This document shows positions 4,529-7,711 of a stretch of 7,711 bases of DNA, piece by piece (position 1 is the stretch's first letter; each line of letters begins with the position of its first letter). Position numbers and translations under genes: made by a program. The stretch comes from Myxococcales bacterium (GTDB lineage: Bacteria > Myxococcota > Polyangia > HGW-17 > SLPX01): NCBI GenBank assembly GCA_007131745.1, contig SLPX01000106.1, positions 1 to 7,711 of the forward strand. Reading direction: 5' to 3'. Under the pieces are notes generated by a model. It ran no database searches. It saw only the letters and a list, made by a program, of their open reading frames with translations, and was not told the origin of the DNA.

Positions 4529-7500
4529 ATGAGCAACGAGGATCTCAGGAAAGAATTCGAAACCGCTTTGGAAACCGCTAAATCGGAACCGGAAAAGGCC
4601 GAAAATTGGGACAGCCTGGAAGATTTGGCCGGCGCCTTGGACGACCCGGAAGGGGTTGCTCAGGCCTACAAGGATGTCCTGAATACCGACATAGACAAGA
4701 AACTGGCCGGAGAACTGGGCCGCAGGGCCATACAGTTCCACCAGGAATGGTTCGGTGAGGATCCGGCCGGTCTTGAAGAAATTCTGCAAAGAGTTTTGGA
4801 GATCGATCCGGAAGAAGAAACCGCGTTCGGAAGGCTGTCGGTTATACTCACCGTGTCCGAACGATGGGACCAGTTGTTTCAGCTTTACGACGGAATCATC
4901 TCGGTAGCAAAACCAAAGAAAAGAAAAATCAAGCTTCTGGACGAAGCAGCCCAGGTAGCCAAGGACGTTGCGAACAAACCCGACAAGGCGATCGATTACT
5001 TGAAGCAGCTTTACCCGCTAAAGCCTGAAGATACAAATCTTGCAACTTCTTTGGAAAAAATGCTGGAAAAGCACCGGCGATGGAACGACCTGATCGAGCT
5101 ATGGGAATCCAGGCTGAAAACAATGGAGCGCGACGGTCGACCGGCCACAAGAGCGCTGATCGCGGAATGCTGGCTGGATCGTCTGGCACGCCCTGAAAAC
5201 GCGCTGAACACCATACATGAACTATTTGAAGACGATGAACACAATGAACAGGGCCTAAACCTGCTCGAAAGAGTTATCAAGTCGCAGGACGCCACGCCGG
5301 AAGTGCGCGAAGGCGCCATGAAATTGCTGCGCCTTAGCTACCATGCCACGGAGAGATTCCGTGACTTCGTAAAGATAATCGAAGAGGTATTGGAACTCTT
5401 CGGCGAAGAAAGCCAAAAAGAGCTTCACCGGGAAGCCGGCGACCTCCTTTCAACAGTGGGAGACGCTCCCGCTGCAATGACTCACTTTACGAAACTGTTG
5501 TCCATGGAACCATCATCATCCGTGACACAGGAAAAATTGCGGCAGCTAGCGGAGGTTTCCGGCAACCACTCCGGCTACGCACAGGGAGTCGCTGCAGCAG
5601 CGGAAAACGCTAAAGACGTTTCCCGCATGGTGGAGCTTTTGTCCGAAGCGGCACAAACATACGTTGAAAAACTCAAAGATGAGAATTCGGCGATCGAGCT
5701 CTATCAGAAGGCTCTCGCACAGGAAGGCATATCGCCCATTGTTGTGCTCTCCCTCGGCCGCCGCCTTAGGGAATTGCTTCACCAGGCTGAACGAAACGAA
5801 GAGTTGTTGGATGTACTCGAAAAGCTGGCATCGGTGGAGTCCGTGCCGTCTTCTCGAAAGGCACTGATGGGCGATGCCGCCAGGCTGGCGCGAAAACTGG
5901 GAGACACGGAAAGAGCACTCAGAGCATGGCGTGCCCGTCTAGAAGAAAACGAAGCCGATGTGGATGCTCTAGACGCTATGGTGGCCCTCCTTGAAGCGGA
6001 AGAGCGGTGGGAAGAACTCGTCGACGGACTCAAGAAGAGAGCCCAATCACCGGTTCCGCCCAATCAAAAAGAAGCAGACCTCGTAAAGATAGCCGCTATT
6101 TACGGTGAGCGACTCGAAAACCCGGAAAAAGCCATTGATGCGTGGAAGGTTGTACAGGAAACATTCGGCGAAACGGAAGACACGGTTAATGCGCTTGTCG
6201 AATACTACGGCAAGGCCGAACGTTGGCCTGAAATGGTAGAACTGCTTGAAAGAGCCTCGGAAAAATACACGGGGCGAGTCACTCAGCGTCTTATGCTCCT
6301 GGGTAACGCATGCCGGGATTACATGAAAGACGAAAAACGATCGCTCGCAGCATACGGAAAAGCTCTTTTGCACGACAGCCGACACGAAGGCGCGCGTGAA
6401 GGACTTAAGGGATTGCTGGAAAGCGAAGAAAGCAGGCCTTTTGCAGCAGAAGCTCTCGTGAATTCTTACCGTGAAAACGAGGAATGGAGGGGGGTAATCG
6501 ACCTTGTGGAACCACGGCTGACGGCCGCAACGGACAATCGAGTTCGATTCCAGATTCTAAAAGAAGCCGCTGATATTCTCGAATCCAAACTCGATGACCG
6601 GTGGTCGGCATTGAAACATCTTGCGCGAGCGTTCCCGCTTGAGCCGGACAACAGTATCGTTGAAAGTCGGATGCTCGGTCTGGCAGAAGAACTTCCTCAG
6701 GAAGTCGAGGAGGGTCCGGACGGGGAAACAGCGAAACCGTGGAAATGCGTTGCCGGCGCGGTCATGGAAGCCGCTTCCGCTGCAGAATCCAATCCGCGAA
6801 CGGTCGTCCACTTGAAATTGCTTGAAGGTCGATTGTATGAAAACAATCTGGAAGACATGAATGCAGCCTTCGAAGCTTATCCAGCAGCACTCGAATTACA
6901 GAACGGCAACCGAAAAGCCGCTGAAGGTGTGGTTCGCCTTGGTTCACGTCTAGGTCGTTGGACCGAAGCAGCGGACGCGGCCGTTGGATTCATGAAGGCC
7001 GTAAACGATCTTGAAAAACCTCTACTCGAAGAACTGGAAAAGGTAGCCGAGGAAAACAATGCATTCGATCAAATGGTGCCTGCGCTTGCCGCATCCATGA
7101 ACAACGCTGCCGAATTCCCGCCGCATCTGGCTTTTGAAGTCTGGTATCTTATCGCCAAGTGGCACAGGGACAAAAGAGACGACAAGGAGGAAGCCGAGAA
7201 GGCCTTGTTGAAGGCTGTGTACCTGGACAACAACAGGGCGGACGCTTTACGTGACCTTGCCGCCCTGCAAAAAGAACACCCCGGAAGACCACTTTTCAAT
7301 ACTCTGCGCCGACTCGCTGATGTGGATCCGGAAGATCTCGACGCAATAGCGGATGCAGCCGAGGTCGCTGCCAAGGATGTAGGAGATCGCGAACTGACAA
7401 GGAACACGTTGAATGCCGTGATGGGGCGCGCCGCGGCGGCGTGGAGAGGAACAACGAATGCAAAGGGGCGGAAATCCCCTGAAGAATTCGTTGCATGGTC

Positions 7501-7711
7501 GATGGAAGAGCTTGTAAATGATTACCTCGCAGCCGAAGACCCATCAGCCGCGGTGGATCTGCTTGTCGACGCGAGCAGGCTTCCGTTCGATGATTCCATC
7601 AGACTGTCCATGCGACGCAGGGCCGGCGGAATTGCGGACGAAGTGATGAAAGATGCGGAAACAGCCATGGAGCTGTTTCGAAGCGTTCTTTCACAGGCGC
7701 CCAAGGATCTG
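4529..7711 (+). CDS. Giant TPR-like helical repeat protein, 5' part, continues past right edge
   Basis: The frame is open from the ATG at 4529 to the last base (1061 codons, no stop), so the full protein is longer and incomplete here. The ATG follows GAGGAG by only about 3 nt. The same frame is blocked by TGA at 4433-4435, so no much longer start exists. No signal peptide or membrane helix is visible, which suggests a cytoplasmic protein rich in Glu, Lys, Ala and Leu. It is built from alpha-helical pairs of TPR type, for example N-P-E-K-A-I-D-A-W-K, E-N-S-A-I-E-L-Y-Q-K-A-L and K-P-D-K-A-I-D-Y-L-K-Q-L. A helix of the form E-R-W-x-E-L recurs, with its aromatic or equivalent position at about residues 113, 185, 277, 423, 494, 566, 653 and 811. 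TPR scaffolds bind other proteins, but no partner or catalytic domain is visible here. Very long proteins of this style occur in myxobacterial-type genomes, and I do not recognise a named family. Confidence 0.88.
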   Translation, partial: MSNEDLRKEFETALETAKSEPEKAENWDSLEDLAGALDDPEGVAQAYKDVLNTDIDKKLAGELGRRAIQFHQEWFGEDPAGLEEILQRVLEIDPEEETAFGRLSVILTVSERWDQLFQLYDGIISVAKPKKRKIKLLDEAAQVAKDVANKPDKAIDYLKQLYPLKPEDTNLATSLEKMLEKHRRWNDLIELWESRLKTMERDGRPATRALIAECWLDRLARPENALNTIHELFEDDEHNEQGLNLLERVIKSQDATPEVREGAMKLLRLSYHATERFRDFVKIIEEVLELFGEESQKELHREAGDLLSTVGDAPAAMTHFTKLLSMEPSSSVTQEKLRQLAEVSGNHSGYAQGVAAAAENAKDVSRMVELLSEAAQTYVEKLKDENSAIELYQKALAQEGISPIVVLSLGRRLRELLHQAERNEELLDVLEKLASVESVPSSRKALMGDAARLARKLGDTERALRAWRARLEENEADVDALDAMVALLEAEERWEELVDGLKKRAQSPVPPNQKEADLVKIAAIYGERLENPEKAIDAWKVVQETFGETEDTVNALVEYYGKAERWPEMVELLERASEKYTGRVTQRLMLLGNACRDYMKDEKRSLAAYGKALLHDSRHEGAREGLKGLLESEESRPFAAEALVNSYRENEEWRGVIDLVEPRLTAATDNRVRFQILKEAADILESKLDDRWSALKHLARAFPLEPDNSIVESRMLGLAEELPQEVEEGPDGETAKPWKCVAGAVMEAASAAESNPRTVVHLKLLEGRLYENNLEDMNAAFEAYPAALELQNGNRKAAEGVVRLGSRLGRWTEAADAAVGFMKAVNDLEKPLLEELEKVAEENNAFDQMVPALAASMNNAAEFPPHLAFEVWYLIAKWHRDKRDDKEEAEKALLKAVYLDNNRADALRDLAALQKEHPGRPLFNTLRRLADVDPEDLDAIADAAEVAAKDVGDRELTRNTLNAVMGRAAAAWRGTTNAKGRKSPEEFVAWSMEELVNDYLAAEDPSAAVDLLVDASRLPFDDSIRLSMRRRAGGIADEVMKDAETAMELFRSVLSQAPKDL

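Noticed and set aside
275..7328. Eleven GGATCC palindromes, more than the roughly two expected by chance
   Set aside because: Most encode Asp-Pro (GAT-CCN) after a G in the two coding strands, and two are the arms of the terminator. Codon choice explains the excess better than a binding site.
4529..7711. Minus-strand ORFs of 60-112 codons across the TPR gene
   Set aside because: All are overlapped by one uninterrupted 1061-codon plus-strand frame with coherent helical repeats. They are Ser/Arg-rich shadow frames.

Overview
The window looks like chromosomal DNA of a Gram-negative bacterium. I infer a lineage of the former Deltaproteobacteria (Myxococcota/Bradymonadota-like). The reasons are base composition near one half G+C by eye, a secreted hydrolase lipoprotein with a C-terminal cysteine-rich domain, and a very long cytoplasmic TPR-like protein. 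No rRNA, tRNA, CRISPR array, insertion sequence or phage gene was seen, so the taxonomic placement is an inference of moderate-to-low confidence.

Left part (1-2520, minus strand): the start of a division and cell wall (dcw) cluster in the canonical order mraZ, rsmH, ftsL-like, ftsI, with ftsI running off the left edge. The junctions are very tight (TGATG overlap, GTGA overlap, 2-bp gap), which indicates one translationally coupled operon. Upstream of mraZ lie a sigma-70-like promoter and three GTGG elements at an exact 10-bp pitch. This is the architecture of a MraZ operator and predicts autoregulation of the cluster.

Middle (2382-4150): a 492-bp divergent intergenic region separates mraZ from a plus-strand gene for a lipoprotein polysaccharide deacetylase (CE4/NodB) with all five catalytic motifs and a ten-cysteine C-terminal tail. 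Its upstream region carries a good sigma-54 (-24/-12) promoter candidate, an A-tract-rich segment and, about 100 bp further upstream, a GGTGGT/ACCACC inverted repeat placed where an enhancer-binding protein would sit. A strong Rho-independent terminator follows the gene.

Right part (4151-7711, plus strand): a 378-bp spacer with a sigma-70-like promoter, a roughly 200-nt leader and a possible 19-codon leader ORF precedes a giant gene that stays open to the right edge (1061 codons visible). It encodes an alpha-helical TPR/SEL1-like repeat protein with E-R-W-x-E-L-type helices recurring at about 72 residues in several places. Its function is unknown.

The two sides need not be functionally linked. 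The dcw genes build the septal wall. The deacetylase acts outside the cytoplasm and could modify peptidoglycan or another GlcNAc polymer, but nothing in the sequence fixes its substrate.
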